NCBI RefSeq assembly: GCF_008757455.1
Contig: NZ_VCMV01000003.1
Location: 240,312 to 304,311, forward strand
Origin: Microvirga brassicacearum
Lineage (GTDB): Bacteria > Pseudomonadota > Alphaproteobacteria > Rhizobiales > Beijerinckiaceae
Reading direction: 5' to 3'
Length of the DNA: 64,000 nt
Below the pieces are notes generated by a model. That model worked only from the letters and a program-made list of their open reading frames with translations, was not told the origin of the DNA and did no database searches. Each line of letters starts with the position of its first letter. Position 1 is the first letter of the stretch. The position numbers were made by a program, and so were the translations under genes. Shown piece by piece: positions 52,645-62,606 of this stretch.

Positions 52645-53853
52645 GTGACATCGCCATTGCTGCCGATCTACGCGCGCGCTGATCTTTCCTTTGAAAAAGG
52701 GGAGGGCGCCTGGCTCTTCGGCCGAGATGGCGAGCGATATCTCGATTTCGGGGCCGGGATTGCGGTGAATGCTCTTGGCCACGCGCACCCGCATCTCGTC
52801 AAGGCGCTCACGGAGCAGGCGGGAAAGCTCTGGCATACCTCCAACCTTTATCAGATCCCCGAGGGAGAGCGCCTCGCCCAACGGCTCGTCGATCACAGCT
52901 TTGCCGATGTGGTGTTCTTCTCGAATTCCGGTGCGGAAGCAAACGAGGCGGCCATCAAGATGGCGCGCAAGTACCAGGCGTCGAATGGCAAGCCGAACCG
53001 GTTCCGCATCATTACCTTCGAGGGTGCCTTTCACGGGCGCACGCTGGCGACGCTGGCCGCCGGCGGCCAAGCAAAATACCTTGAAGGGTTCGGACCCAAG
53101 GCCGAGGGTTTCGACCAGGTCCCGTTCGGCGACATCCCGGCGCTCGAGGCCGCCATCGGCCCCGATACCGCGGCGTTGATGATCGAACCAATTCAGGGCG
53201 AGGGTGGAATCCGGCCTGTGCCGAGCGCATTCTTGCACGAACTGCGCAGTCTCTGCGACGAGCATGACCTGCTGCTCATCTTCGACGAAATCCAGACCGG
53301 CATCGGCCGGACCGGCAAGCTGTTCGCCTACGAGAGCACGGGCGTTGCGCCCGATATCCTCACCTCCGCAAAAGGCATCGGCGGCGGGTTCCCGATGGGC
53401 GCCTGCCTTGCCACCAGCAATGCGGCGAAAGGCATGACCCTGGGGTCGCACGGCACCACATTCGGCGGCAATCCTCTTGCGATGGCTGTCGGCAATGCGG
53501 TTCTTGACGTCGTTCTCGCACCCGGGTTTCTCGAAAAGGTCGAGCATCTGGGCTTGCTTCTCAAGCAGCGCCTCGCCTCGTTGATCGATCGCCATCCCAA
53601 GGTCATCGCCGAAATCCGCGGCCAGGGTCTGATGATGGGCATCAAGACGCGGGTGCCGAACACGGAACTCGTGAAGGCTGCTCTCGCCGAGAAGATCGTT
53701 GTCATCGGCGCTGGCGACAATGTGGTGCGCCTGTTGCCGCCGCTCATCGTGTCGGATTCCGACATTGCGGAAGCCATCCAGCGACTGGATGCCGCCTGCA
53801 CGGTGCTGGAAGCCGGCCTGAAAGATGAGGATCGGCGGGGAGCGGCTCTATGA
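52645..53853 (+). CDS. argD: Acetylornithine aminotransferase
   Basis: The 402-residue PLP enzyme makes N-acetylornithine in arginine synthesis and often doubles as succinyl-diaminopimelate aminotransferase. It starts with GTG at 52645 after GCGGAGA. Family parts: '[18 protein letters not shown]', '[21 protein letters not shown]', '[18 protein letters not shown]', '[19 protein letters not shown]' and the PLP lysine in '[18 protein letters not shown]'. It overlaps argF by four bases, forming the argD-argF-hslO operon. Confidence 0.94.
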   Translation: MTSPLLPIYARADLSFEKGEGAWLFGRDGERYLDFGAGIAVNALGHAHPHLVKALTEQAGKLWHTSNLYQIPEGERLAQRLVDHSFADVVFFSNSGAEANEAAIKMARKYQASNGKPNRFRIITFEGAFHGRTLATLAAGGQAKYLEGFGPKAEGFDQVPFGDIPALEAAIGPDTAALMIEPIQGEGGIRPVPSAFLHELRSLCDEHDLLLIFDEIQTGIGRTGKLFAYESTGVAPDILTSAKGIGGGFPMGACLATSNAAKGMTLGSHGTTFGGNPLAMAVGNAVLDVVLAPGFLEKVEHLGLLLKQRLASLIDRHPKVIAEIRGQGLMMGIKTRVPNTELVKAALAEKIVVIGAGDNVVRLLPPLIVSDSDIAEAIQRLDAACTVLEAGLKDEDRRGAAL

Positions 53854-54776
53854 AGACCCGCCATTTTCTCGATCTCAGCGAACTTACAGGGTCGCAGATC
53901 CGCGATGTTCTCGACATCGGCTCGGCCATCAAGGCAAAACGCCGCAAGGGCGAACGCGCGAAGGATCGGCCCCTCGAGGGCAAGGTTCTGGCGATGGTCT
54001 TCGATAAGCCGTCCACTCGTACCCGCGTCTCGTTCGATGTGGGGATGCGCGAACTCGGCGGCGAAACCCTGATGCTTACAGGCCGCGAGATGCAACTCGG
54101 CCGCGGAGAGACCATCGGCGATACCGCCCGTGTATTGTCGCGTTATGTGGACGCCATCATGATCCGCACGCTCGATCACGCGATGGTAACGGAACTTGCT
54201 GAATCGGCATCGATTCCGGTGATCAATGGCCTGACGAAAATGACGCATCCGTGCCAGATCATGGCCGACGTCATGACCTTCGAAGAGCATCGTGGACCGA
54301 TCAAGGGACGCACCATCGCCTGGACCGGGGACGCCAACAACGTGCTCGCCTCATGGGTCCATGCAGCCGCCCGGCTCGATTTCAAGCTCAATATCGCGTC
54401 TCCACCGGAACTTGCGCCGCGCCCGGAGCTTTTGACCTGGGCGAGAAACGAGGGAGCGCAGATCGCCGTGACGACCGACGCTTTCGAGGCGGCCGACGGG
54501 GCCCATGCGGTCGTGACCGATTGCTGGGTTTCGATGGGCGACGAGGACGAGTTCCGCCGCCACAACCTGCTCAAGGCCTATCAGGTCAACAAGGCGCTGA
54601 TGGATGTGGCGCAAAAAGACGCGGTCTTCATGCATTGCCTGCCCGCTCATCGGGGCGAGGAAGTGACGGACGAGATCATGGACGGACCCCGCTCTGTCGT
54701 CTTCGACGAAGCCGAGAACCGCCTCCATGCTCAAAAAGGCATTCTCGCCTGGTGCCTGGGAGTTGCGGGCGCATGA
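53850..54776 (+). CDS. argF: Ornithine carbamoyltransferase
   Basis: The 308-residue enzyme makes citrulline from ornithine and carbamoyl phosphate. The phosphate-binding motif is '[19 protein letters not shown]'; '[15 protein letters not shown]', '[11 protein letters not shown]' and the ornithine-binding '[20 protein letters not shown]' follow. Length is typical of the biosynthetic form. ATGA overlaps at both ends couple it to argD and hslO. Confidence 0.95.
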   Translation: MKTRHFLDLSELTGSQIRDVLDIGSAIKAKRRKGERAKDRPLEGKVLAMVFDKPSTRTRVSFDVGMRELGGETLMLTGREMQLGRGETIGDTARVLSRYVDAIMIRTLDHAMVTELAESASIPVINGLTKMTHPCQIMADVMTFEEHRGPIKGRTIAWTGDANNVLASWVHAAARLDFKLNIASPPELAPRPELLTWARNEGAQIAVTTDAFEAADGAHAVVTDCWVSMGDEDEFRRHNLLKAYQVNKALMDVAQKDAVFMHCLPAHRGEEVTDEIMDGPRSVVFDEAENRLHAQKGILAWCLGVAGA

Positions 54777-55765
54777 GCGCGGCGCCTTTCGAAGGCACGG
54801 ACGATGCCGTGCTGCCATTTGCGGTCGAGCCGCTGGACGTGCGCGGACGCATTGTCCGGCTTGGATCATCCATCGACACCATCATTTCCCGCCACGGCTA
54901 CCCCGATGCGGTCTCGCGCGTCTTGGGCGAGGCCGCAGCCTTGACGGTCCTTTTGGGTTCGTCTCTCAAGTTTCAGGGGCGGTTTCAGCTCCAGACCAAG
55001 ACCGACGGTCCGATCGAGATGATCGTCGTGGATTTCGATGCGCCCGACCGCCTGCGCGCCACTGCGCGTTTCGATCAGGAACGCCTCGATGCGTTGATCG
55101 CCAATGGCCCGAAGACCGGCGATCTGATCGGTTCGGGCTACCTCGCCATGACCATCGATCAAGGGACCGAGCAGAGCCGCTATCAGGGGGTGGTGGCGTT
55201 GCAGGGACAGGGGTTTGAGGAAGCTGCGCACGAATATTTCCGACAATCCGAACAGATCCCCACACGCGTGCGCCTGGCGGTGGCGGAGCAGTTTGAGAAC
55301 GGCAAACATACTTATCGCGCCGGCGGCCTGATGGTTCAGTTTCTGCCCACATCACCCGATCGGATGCGGCAGGCGGATCTGTCGCCCGGAGACATCCCCG
55401 AAGGCCATCCGTCGCGTGGTCATTCCGGGTTTGGTGATGACGACGCATGGGCCGAGGCAAAGGCACTCGTCCAGACCGTCGAGGATCATGAGTTGATCGA
55501 TCCGGCCATCTCCAGCGAACGCCTGCTGTACCGCCTCTTTCACGAACGCGGCGTGCGGGTGTTCGACGGGCAGAGCGTGCATGAGGAATGCCGCTGCTCA
55601 GAAGCGCGCGTGATGTCGATGATGCGGCGGTTCTCGCCGGAAGACCGTCGCGATATGGTGGGCGACAACGGGCGCATTGGCATCACCTGCGAGTTCTGCT
55701 CGCGTTTCTATGATCTCGATCCAGTGGAGGTCGAAGCGGAAATTGCTCGCGCGGGAGCGGAGTAA
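54773..55765 (+). CDS. hslO: Hsp33 redox-regulated chaperone
   Basis: The 330-residue holdase is activated by oxidation and unfolding of its zinc centre. The zinc cysteines are in '[20 protein letters not shown]' (CxC) and '[13 protein letters not shown]' (CxxC) near the C-terminus. The N-terminal domain has '[22 protein letters not shown]'. Alphaproteobacteria commonly keep hslO after argF, so the operon is expected. The start is fixed by the ATGA overlap with argF. Confidence 0.93.
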   Translation: MSAAPFEGTDDAVLPFAVEPLDVRGRIVRLGSSIDTIISRHGYPDAVSRVLGEAAALTVLLGSSLKFQGRFQLQTKTDGPIEMIVVDFDAPDRLRATARFDQERLDALIANGPKTGDLIGSGYLAMTIDQGTEQSRYQGVVALQGQGFEEAAHEYFRQSEQIPTRVRLAVAEQFENGKHTYRAGGLMVQFLPTSPDRMRQADLSPGDIPEGHPSRGHSGFGDDDAWAEAKALVQTVEDHELIDPAISSERLLYRLFHERGVRVFDGQSVHEECRCSEARVMSMMRRFSPEDRRDMVGDNGRIGITCEFCSRFYDLDPVEVEAEIARAGAE

Positions 55766-55786
55766 ACGCGCGACTGCTCGCGCGTT
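55765..55786. terminator. Convergent hairpin between hslO and argE
   Basis: AACGCGCGA (55765-55773) and TCGCGCGTT (55778-55786) form a perfect 9-bp stem with loop CTGC. It starts on the last base of the hslO stop and lies 22 bases from the argE stop. No T run is present, so a bidirectional end signal is an inference. Confidence 0.55.
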
Positions 55787-55808
55787 GCAGAGCGTTTGCC
55801 GGAACGCG

Positions 55809-56981
55809 CTATGAGGCGGCGCACACGGCGGCGAGGCGACGCATGAACGCTGTCCCCGCATCGAGTTGCTCAAGCGTGATGTATTCGTCGGGCTGATGCG
55901 CCTGGTTGATCGAACCTGGACCGCAGACGACGGTGGGAATTCCCGCCTTCTGATAATGTCCAGCCTCGGTGCCGAAAGGCACCGTTTGTGTCTGGTTCCG
56001 GCCGGCCAGTCGCAGTGTCAGGATTTCAGCCGCTGAACCGGGCTCCGGTGCGAGGCCTGGAACCGAGATTTCCATTCTTGTCTCGATGCGGCCAAAGTCG
56101 CCAAAACGATTGAGACGCTTCAGCGCGACTTCCTCAGCGAAACGCTCGAGACGTCGCGGGATCTCGTTTGGATCGAGGCTCGGCAAGCCGCGAAACTCCC
56201 ACTGAACCGAGCAGAATTTGGAGATGATATTGCGCGCGATGCCGCCGCCGACCACGCCTGCATGCACGGTCGTGTAGGGCGGGTCAAAACGCCCGCTCGT
56301 GTCGCCGCGTGCCATCAATTCGTCGCCGATGCGGTTGAGTTCCGCAATCAGCTCCGCGGCCGCCATGACGGCGCTTGCGCCGAGATATGGCTTAGAGGAA
56401 TGCGCCTCGAAACCGTGCACCTCGGTGGTGAACGCGACGACGCTCTTGTGCGCATCGACGACTTCAAGCTCCGTCGGTTCGCCGACGATCGCCGCCTTCG
56501 GCAGCGGAAGGTCGTGGCCGAGGCGATTGATCGCGCCCATGACGCCAAGACATGTGGTCTCCTCGTCATAGGACAGCATGATGTGGATCGGCGTTTTCAG
56601 ATTGGCGGCGAGAAAATCCGGCACCAGCGCCAGCGCAATGGCGTCGAAGGCTTTCATGTCCACGGCACCGCGACCGTAAGCCCTGTCGTTTTCGACCCTT
56701 AGCGTGAAGGGATCCGAGGTCCAGCTCTGCCCCCGCACCGGCACCACGTCCGTATGGCCGGAGAGCACGACCCCGCCGCGATCCTGCGGGCCGATGGTGG
56801 CATAGAGCGCCGCTTTGTCGCCAGCCTCGTTCGGCAGGCGGATGGAGGGGACGTTCCAACTGGCGAGATAGCTTTCAACGAAGGCGATCAGTGGCAGGTT
56901 GGTATTCGCCGTCACGGTATCGAACGATACGAGCTTGGCGAGCATTTCGAGCGGCGTGAACCGCTGGCCGTTGAAAGACAT
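55809..56981 (-). CDS. argE: Acetylornithine deacetylase
   Basis: The 390-residue zinc peptidase-family (M20) enzyme releases ornithine from N-acetylornithine. Metal and catalytic residues are in 'VVLSGHTDVVPVRG', 'YGRGAVDMKAFDAIALA' and 'MLSYDEETTCLGVMG'. 'GFEAHSSKPYLGASAV' and 'FGTEAGHYQKAGIPTVVCGPGS' complete the family pattern. The ATG at 56981 is used because GAGGT lies nine bases upstream; a TTG three bases earlier is also in frame. It supplies the arginine pathway together with the convergent argDF operon and is 7 bases after apaG. Confidence 0.93.
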   Translation of the reverse strand: MSFNGQRFTPLEMLAKLVSFDTVTANTNLPLIAFVESYLASWNVPSIRLPNEAGDKAALYATIGPQDRGGVVLSGHTDVVPVRGQSWTSDPFTLRVENDRAYGRGAVDMKAFDAIALALVPDFLAANLKTPIHIMLSYDEETTCLGVMGAINRLGHDLPLPKAAIVGEPTELEVVDAHKSVVAFTTEVHGFEAHSSKPYLGASAVMAAAELIAELNRIGDELMARGDTSGRFDPPYTTVHAGVVGGGIARNIISKFCSVQWEFRGLPSLDPNEIPRRLERFAEEVALKRLNRFGDFGRIETRMEISVPGLAPEPGSAAEILTLRLAGRNQTQTVPFGTEAGHYQKAGIPTVVCGPGSINQAHQPDEYITLEQLDAGTAFMRRLAAVCAAS

Positions 56982-56988
56982 CAATACC

Positions 56989-57381
56989 TCAATGCACCAC
57001 GCGCTTGGCCTGGGGAATGTCGAGAGAGAAGAGTGGAATCTCGGCGGTGAACGTCTCGCCGCCGTCAGTTTCCATCACGTAGCTGCCTTGCATGGTGCCA
57101 CTGCGGGTCGGCAGAGGACACCCGCTGGTATAGCTGAAACTTTCGCCCGGACCGAGAACGGGCTGCTCGCCGACGACACCCGGCCCGCGGACCTCCTGCA
57201 CCTGTCCGCGCTCATCCATGATCTTCCAGTGACGTGAACGCAACTGCACCCGCTCCTCGCCGGTGTTTACGATCTCCACCGTGTAGGCGAAGAAATATCG
57301 TTCCTCTTGCGGGGACGATTCTTCCGGCATGTAGCGCGGCGTAACCGTCACGCTGATGCCCCGGGTCACGGCCTTGTACAT
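56989..57381 (-). CDS. apaG: ApaG family protein (DUF525)
   Basis: The 130-residue product has the fibronectin-like ApaG fold: 'ISVTVTPRYMPEESSPQEERYFFAYTVEIVN', 'LRSRHWKIMDERGQVQEVRGPGVVGEQPVLGPGESFSYTSGCPL' region and 'MQGSYVME'. It has been linked to cobalt and magnesium resistance, and its biochemical role is not settled. The ATG at 57381 is the family start. It probably shares a transcript with argE. Confidence 0.93.
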   Translation of the reverse strand: MYKAVTRGISVTVTPRYMPEESSPQEERYFFAYTVEIVNTGEERVQLRSRHWKIMDERGQVQEVRGPGVVGEQPVLGPGESFSYTSGCPLPTRSGTMQGSYVMETDGGETFTAEIPLFSLDIPQAKRVVH

Positions 57382-57590
57382 GGGTGTCACTCGAAGAACG
57401 CTCGTCAGGCACAATTTTGTCCTGTCGTCCTAAGGCGGCGGCCGCCCCCCGTCAATTCCACCAACTGGGACGCCGCGGTGCGAAAAAGGGAAGGTCTCTC
57501 AGCGACAAACGGTTGAGGAGCGGCTGACTCCTCTTGGCCGCTCGGCTCCTTCTACGCTAGGGAGAGGGGGTCAAACCCGGAAAAAAGCTC

Positions 57591-58682
57591 ATGGTTGCGT
57601 TAAAGGACGGAATCCAATCGGCCGATGCCATCGAGCGTCTCGCTCAGGTCGGCATCATCAGACCGGAAACGCCGTTCGCGTCGGACCAGGTTCAGCCCGC
57701 CAGTCTCGACCTGCGGTTGGGCAGGCGCGCCTACCGGGTGCGGGCAAGCTTCCTGCCCGGCCGCAACCACACGGTCCGGGACCGGCTCGTCCAGCTGAGC
57801 TACCACGAGATCGACCTCACCGGCGGCGCCATTCTGGAAACCGGAAGCGTCTATATCGCCGAGCTGCAGGAGAGCCTGTCGCTTCCCCCCGACCTTTCGG
57901 CCGCGGCGAACCCCAAAAGCTCAACCGGGCGGATCGACGTGTTTACCCGCGTGATCACCGACCGATCACAGGAATTCGACACGATCGGCGCCGGCTATGA
58001 GGGGCAGTTATTCGCCGAGATCTCGCCCCGAACCTTCCCAGTGCTGGTCCGAACCGGGACGCGATTGTCCCAGTTGCGCTTGCGGAAGGGGGTGGTGCGC
58101 CTCAGCGACGCAGAGCTCCACGCGCTTCATGAACGCGAGCGGATCGTCACTTCTGCCGAACCCTCGATCCAGGACGGAGTTGCGGTGAGCGTGGATCTGG
58201 CGGGTTTCGGCGACGACAACCTGATCGGCTATCGTGCCAAACGCCATACCGGGCTTGTGGACGTGGACAAGCCGGGATCCTGCGTCGCGGCCGATTTCTG
58301 GGAGCCGCTTTATGCCAATCCGGGCCGCACGCTGATCCTCGATCCGGGTCAGTTTTATATCCTCGCCTCCAAAGAGGCCGTGCACGTGCCGCCCGATTAT
58401 GCGGCCGAGATGGTGCCCTTCGACCCGCTGGTGGGGGAGTTTCGCGTGCATTATGCGGGCTTCTTCGACCCTGGCTTCGGCCACGCGGCTGCGGGCGGGG
58501 ATGGGGCACGCGCGGTTCTCGAGGTTCGCTCTCGTGACGTGCCGTTCATCCTGGAAGACGGTCAGATCGTCGGACGCCTGGTTTATGAGCGCATGGCGGA
58601 GAGACCAAAGGTTCTCTACGGCTCCGGTGCGGGTTCGAATTATCAGGCCCAAAGCCTGAAACTGTCCAAGCACTTCCGCTGA
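57591..58682 (+). CDS. dcd: dCTP deaminase, long tandem-fold form
   Basis: The 363-residue enzyme deaminates dCTP to dUTP. It is nearly twice the 190-odd residues of the E. coli enzyme. The N-terminal half has 'VQPASLDLRLGRRAYRVRASFLPG' and 'AAANPKSSTGRIDVFTRVITDRSQEFDTIGAGYEGQLFAEISP' region. The C-terminal half repeats the same fold loosely ('DPGQFYILASKEAVHVPPDYAAEMVPFDPLVGEFRVHYAGFFDPGFG'). This two-unit form is usual in Alphaproteobacteria. It is transcribed away from apaG and followed by a tRNA gene. Confidence 0.92.
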   Translation: MVALKDGIQSADAIERLAQVGIIRPETPFASDQVQPASLDLRLGRRAYRVRASFLPGRNHTVRDRLVQLSYHEIDLTGGAILETGSVYIAELQESLSLPPDLSAAANPKSSTGRIDVFTRVITDRSQEFDTIGAGYEGQLFAEISPRTFPVLVRTGTRLSQLRLRKGVVRLSDAELHALHERERIVTSAEPSIQDGVAVSVDLAGFGDDNLIGYRAKRHTGLVDVDKPGSCVAADFWEPLYANPGRTLILDPGQFYILASKEAVHVPPDYAAEMVPFDPLVGEFRVHYAGFFDPGFGHAAAGGDGARAVLEVRSRDVPFILEDGQIVGRLVYERMAERPKVLYGSGAGSNYQAQSLKLSKHFR

Positions 58683-58725
58683 CCCCTTGCGGCGCTGCCG
58701 GTAGGACGGCTATTGATAGGATTGC

Positions 58726-58800
58726 GCGGGTGTAGTTCAGAGGTAGAACGTCAGCTTCCCAAGCTGAATGTCGTGGGTTCGATTCCCATCGCCCGCTCCA
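58726..58800 (+). tRNA. tRNA-Gly (anticodon CCC)
   Basis: The 7-bp acceptor stem GCGGGTG pairs with CGCCCGC (one G-U), and the anticodon stem TCAGC/GCTGA encloses the loop TTCCCAA with anticodon CCC. The T arm reads GTGGG-TTCGATT-CCCAT, and CCA is encoded at 58798-58800. It begins 43 bases after the dcd stop. Confidence 0.95.
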
Positions 58801-58843
58801 ATTTCCCCCGGTTACCTGCCTGCAACTCCCATAAGCGAAGCGA

Positions 58844-58871
58844 AAGCCGGCCGGGTAGGTCCGGCCGGCTT
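58844..58871 (+). terminator. GC-rich hairpin after tRNA-Gly
   Basis: AAGCCGGCCGG (58844-58854) and CCGGCCGGCTT (58861-58871) form an 11-bp stem with a 6-base loop. The following GCTT is too short to be a proper T run. It probably ends the tRNA transcript and, being symmetrical, that of the convergent KGG gene. Confidence 0.6.
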
Positions 58872-58893
58872 GCTTAGTGCTATGGTGAGGCGA

Positions 58894-59073
58894 CTATCGA
58901 TGGCCGCGGGAACTTTCCCCGCCTTTGCGGCCCGCTTCGGAGGCGCGCTCAGGATCGTTCTTGAAGTTGCCGCCGCTCTCTTTTCCGCCCTTGCTGGCGA
59001 TGTTGCGTTGCTTGTCCTCGTCCATCGAACCAAAGCCTCGACTTCCGGATCCTTTCTTATTCGGCATCGTCAT
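58894..59073 (-). CDS. KGG-motif stress-induced protein
   Basis: The 59-residue hydrophilic protein has the repeated KGG pattern of small general-stress proteins: 'MDEDKQRNIASKGGKESGGNF' and 'DPERASEAGRKGGESSRGHR'. Such proteins are induced by desiccation or in stationary phase and are thought to be disordered protectants. AGGAAAGG precedes the ATG at 59073. It lies 90 bases downstream of the glucose dehydrogenase gene on the same strand. Confidence 0.88.
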   Translation of the reverse strand: MTMPNKKGSGSRGFGSMDEDKQRNIASKGGKESGGNFKNDPERASEAGRKGGESSRGHR

Positions 59074-59163
59074 GTCCTTTCCTATTCGGCGGCGAGCGTG
59101 CCGCTCAATGATAAAACAGGGAAGCCGCGGCACCGTTCCTGCTAAAATATGACGCGCGGTCGC

Positions 59164-61662
59164 TTAGGTTTTGGGCAAAGCGTAGGCGATCACGTAGTCG
59201 CCGGCCCTGGTACCCAGGGATCCATGCCCGCCGGCAACGACAAGCAGGTATTGGCGTCCATCGGTGCCCGTATACGTCATCGGTGTCGCCTGACCGCCAG
59301 CTGGCAGGCGGCTTTCCCAGAGTTGATCGCCGTTCGTAACGTCGTAACCGCGCACATAGTCGTCGATCGTTCCTGACAGGAAAGCCACGCCTCCTGCCGT
59401 CATGATCGGTCCGCCGAGGTTAGGCACGCCCATGCGGAAGGGCAGGGGAAGCGGCGAGGCGTCACGGACCGTGCCGTTCTTATGCTTCCAGAGAATTTTT
59501 CCGGTCGTAAGATCGGCCGCCGCAATGTAGCCCCAAGGCGGCGCCTGACATGGCAGGCCGAGGGCCGACGTGAAGGCGCTCAGTCTCACGGCGAACGGTG
59601 CACCGAAGTTCTCGTTCAACGAGGGGAGACTGTCGGCCGGGCGCTCGTCGCCCTGGACATAAAGCGACTTGTCGTCTGCGCGCGGTACCAGTTGCGACAG
59701 GAAGGCCAGATAGGTCGGTGTCGCGAACACGATCTGCCGCTGTGGGTCGACAGCGACACCGCCCCAGTTGAAGACACCGAAATTGCCGGGATAAACGAGC
59801 GTCCCTTGCGTTGAAGGCGGCGTATAGCGCCCTTCGTAACGCAGGCGTTTGAAGGCAATGCGGCAACTGAGCTGGTCGAAGATCGTTGCGCCCCACATGT
59901 CGCTCTCCCGCAAAGCGGGCGGATCGAACGAGAGTGCCGATACCGGTTGTGTCGGGTCTGTTCTGTCGCGCGCAGCGGCGCCCTGGGGCGCCGGCTTTTC
60001 GACGACCGGAAGCAGTGGCTCGCCGGTGCGCCGATCAAGGACGTAAAGCTCGCCCTGCTTGGTCGGCTGCACCAAAGCGGGCACGGACTGACCCTGGATC
60101 GTCAGATCGATAAGGCTCGGCTGCGACGGCACATCATAGTCCCAGAGGTCATGATGGACGGTCTGGAACACCCAGCGCACCTGGCCGCTGGCAAGATCGA
60201 GCGCCACTACCGAAGATGAAAACCTGTCCACATTCGCCGAGCGATTGCCGCCCCATTGGTCCGGTGGCTGGTTGCCGAGCGGCACGAAGACCATGCCGAG
60301 GGCCTCGTCGACACTCGAGATCGACCAGCTGTTGGGAGAGTTCGGCGTATATGTTTCGCCGGGCTTCAGCGGCGTCGTCACCTCCGGATTGCCCGAATCC
60401 CAGTTCCAGACCAGATCGCCGGTCTCGACGCTGAAGGCGCGGATGACGCCGGAGGGCTCATTGGTGGAGACATTGTCCAGAACCGTGCCGCCGACGATGA
60501 TCAGATTGGCGGTCACGACGACCGGAGAGGTCGAGTAATAGGAGCCTGGATTGACGTTCGGCATGTTGGTCCAGAGGTTGATCTGCCCCTTGCCGCCACC
60601 AAAGTTCGCGCAAACGGCACCGTCCGTCGGGTTCAAAGCAATCAGGCGCCCATCGGCGGTCGGCATGAAGAGCTTGGCCGAGCAGCGATCGGTAACTTTG
60701 CCGTCAGCGGCTGCGATGGGTTGAGGCCGTTCGGGAGACGTGGGCGGCGCGGCAGGGGCGGGCGTGCTTGCCGGCGGGATCGGCGCTGCGGCGGAGGTTC
60801 CGGTTCCGGCATGATAGGAAAGGCCGCGGCAGGTGAGGTGCTGGAGTGCCAATCCGCCCTGGATTTTGGGATCGTAGCGCCAGATTTCCTGGCCGGTCGT
60901 GGCGTCAAGGGCGATGACGGATTGGTGGGGCGTGCAAAGAAACAGCCGCTCGCCGATCTTGAGGGGGGTTACCTGAAAGGTCGTCTCGACCGGATCGCCC
61001 GGACGACCGCGCATGTCGCCGGTCCGATAGGTCCAGGCGACGGCGAGATTGGCGACATTGTCCGGCTTGATCTGTTCGAGCGGCGAGAAGCGCTGGCCGT
61101 AGGCCGTGCGGCCATAGGCATGCCATTCACCTGGCGGGACGCGTTGCGTTGTCGGGGTTGATCCGGCGCGTGACGCGGGCACGAGCCCTTCGACGCGATG
61201 GGGCTCGGTGAACCACGAGGCGACCGCCACCAGGAACGCTGCTCCCAGTGCGGCGGTGAGGGGCAGCCCGGCGCGGCGAAAAGCTGAGACCCGCCTGTCG
61301 CCGCCCCCTGACGCGGGGCGCTGATCGGTGTGATTGAACGCGCGTGTGACCCAAGGCGTGACCAAGAACAGTCCGACGAGAAAGACCACATCTCCTCGGG
61401 CAGCAAGCGGCCACCAATCGAGGCCTGCCTCCCAGAGTGCCCACGCAAGGGTGCCCGCGACGACAATGGCGTAGACCCACAAGGCGGCGGGACGGCCCGC
61501 CAGCAAGAGAAATCCGGTCGCGAGAAATCCGGCTGCGGCGAGAGGGTAGTACCACGACCCCCCGAGCACCACGAGCCATGTTCCCCCGATCCCGAGGGCG
61601 ACGCCCATCAGTGCGATGACGATGCCTGCGATCGCGTGAACGCGGCTCTTCGGAGTGCTCAT
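59164..61662 (-). CDS. gcd: PQQ-dependent membrane-bound glucose dehydrogenase
   Basis: The 832-residue enzyme oxidises glucose to gluconolactone in the periplasm and passes electrons to ubiquinone. The first 150 residues form five membrane helices ('AIAGIVIALMGVALGIGGTWLVV' is the first). The quinoprotein domain starts at 'GEWHAYGRTAYGQRFSPLEQIKPDNVANLAVAWTYRTGDM' and carries family text such as 'DLWDYDVPSQPSLIDL' and 'MTYTGTDGRQYLLVVAGGHGSLGTRAGDYV'. A Pro/Ala-rich insert of about 30 residues ('APIPPASTPAPAAPPTSPER') interrupts the domain near residue 300. PQQ synthesis genes are not in view. An in-frame ATG at 61689 is an alternative start. Confidence 0.93.
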   Translation of the reverse strand: MSTPKSRVHAIAGIVIALMGVALGIGGTWLVVLGGSWYYPLAAAGFLATGFLLLAGRPAALWVYAIVVAGTLAWALWEAGLDWWPLAARGDVVFLVGLFLVTPWVTRAFNHTDQRPASGGGDRRVSAFRRAGLPLTAALGAAFLVAVASWFTEPHRVEGLVPASRAGSTPTTQRVPPGEWHAYGRTAYGQRFSPLEQIKPDNVANLAVAWTYRTGDMRGRPGDPVETTFQVTPLKIGERLFLCTPHQSVIALDATTGQEIWRYDPKIQGGLALQHLTCRGLSYHAGTGTSAAAPIPPASTPAPAAPPTSPERPQPIAAADGKVTDRCSAKLFMPTADGRLIALNPTDGAVCANFGGGKGQINLWTNMPNVNPGSYYSTSPVVVTANLIIVGGTVLDNVSTNEPSGVIRAFSVETGDLVWNWDSGNPEVTTPLKPGETYTPNSPNSWSISSVDEALGMVFVPLGNQPPDQWGGNRSANVDRFSSSVVALDLASGQVRWVFQTVHHDLWDYDVPSQPSLIDLTIQGQSVPALVQPTKQGELYVLDRRTGEPLLPVVEKPAPQGAAARDRTDPTQPVSALSFDPPALRESDMWGATIFDQLSCRIAFKRLRYEGRYTPPSTQGTLVYPGNFGVFNWGGVAVDPQRQIVFATPTYLAFLSQLVPRADDKSLYVQGDERPADSLPSLNENFGAPFAVRLSAFTSALGLPCQAPPWGYIAAADLTTGKILWKHKNGTVRDASPLPLPFRMGVPNLGGPIMTAGGVAFLSGTIDDYVRGYDVTNGDQLWESRLPAGGQATPMTYTGTDGRQYLLVVAGGHGSLGTRAGDYVIAYALPKT

Positions 61663-61784
61663 GATGTGCCCCAAGGGAGATGGCGACATCGTTCGAACGC
61701 GCCGCGACGGGAGAAGGTTTCTTCTCCTCTCCTATCGTCGCCCGCCCGACACTCCTTGCGCGCGCATTGGCACCCGTCGGGCGG

Positions 61785-62606
61785 TTATGCGCTGACGACG
61801 TAGCTGGAACCGGCGGAGAGGCGATTCCTTGCCTTTGCGGCGTAGAGTGCCTTGTCGGCCGCGGCCACGAGCTCACGCGCCGTGATCGCGGTTTGGGGAT
61901 AATACGCGATGCCGATCGCGACACCGATCTCGATGGTTCGTCCATCAAGACGAATGGGGGCGTCAATAGTGCCGATGATTTTCTCCGCGATCACCTCGGA
62001 GGTGTTTTCACCGGGTAGTTCGTAACCGCGTCCCTGCATAATCACCGCGAATTCATCGCCACCCAGCCGGCAGAGCTGGTCTTCGTCGCGGGTATGGAAA
62101 TTCAGCCGCTGCGCGACGATCCGCAGAATCTCGTCTCCGAATTGGTGCCCAAACTGATCGTTGACGTTCTTGAAGCCGTTGAGGTCCAGAAGCAGCAACG
62201 ATCCGCTTCTCCGGGGGGTGGTTTCACCCTCCGTCATGGTCGCGAGGCTCTCGTCGAACTTCGCCCGGTTGCCGAGGCCGGTCAGGGGATCGTGTTTGGC
62301 GCGAAAGTCCGCCTCGGATGCACGCCTCTCGGCCTCTCCGCGGAGCCGGACCGCTGCACGCAATTCGCCCGCGCGGCGGAGGGCAAAAATCCACAGTGCA
62401 CAGAAGAGGAAAGCTCCGGCCGTGAGGGTCTCGTAAAAATCGATGCGCTTTGCGGGATCCAGCAGTTTCCCCGCTACCGCCCCGAAAAGACTGAACTCGT
62501 ACGCCAGCCAAAGGAAGAGCAGAAAGCTGCTGCCCAAAATGACGAGATCCAGAACGGCTCGCTTGCGGCTCCAGCCGGCAGTTTCGAGAGTGGACGAGAG
62601 GTTCAA
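61785..62606 (-). CDS. Membrane-anchored diguanylate cyclase (GGDEF)
   Basis: The 273-residue product has two N-terminal membrane helices (about 17-42 and 58-78), a short coiled coil, and a GGDEF domain from residue 105. That domain contains 'FRAKHDPLTGLGNRAKFDESLA', 'LLLLDLNGFKNVNDQFGHQFGDEIL' and the intact catalytic 'RLGGDEFAVIM'. It should make cyclic di-GMP. No RxxD inhibitory site is obvious before GGDEF. No EAL domain or other sensor is fused. It is 122 bases upstream of gcd on the same strand. Confidence 0.92.
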   Translation of the reverse strand: MNLSSTLETAGWSRKRAVLDLVILGSSFLLFLWLAYEFSLFGAVAGKLLDPAKRIDFYETLTAGAFLFCALWIFALRRAGELRAAVRLRGEAERRASEADFRAKHDPLTGLGNRAKFDESLATMTEGETTPRRSGSLLLLDLNGFKNVNDQFGHQFGDEILRIVAQRLNFHTRDEDQLCRLGGDEFAVIMQGRGYELPGENTSEVIAEKIIGTIDAPIRLDGRTIEIGVAIGIAYYPQTAITARELVAAADKALYAAKARNRLSAGSSYVVSA

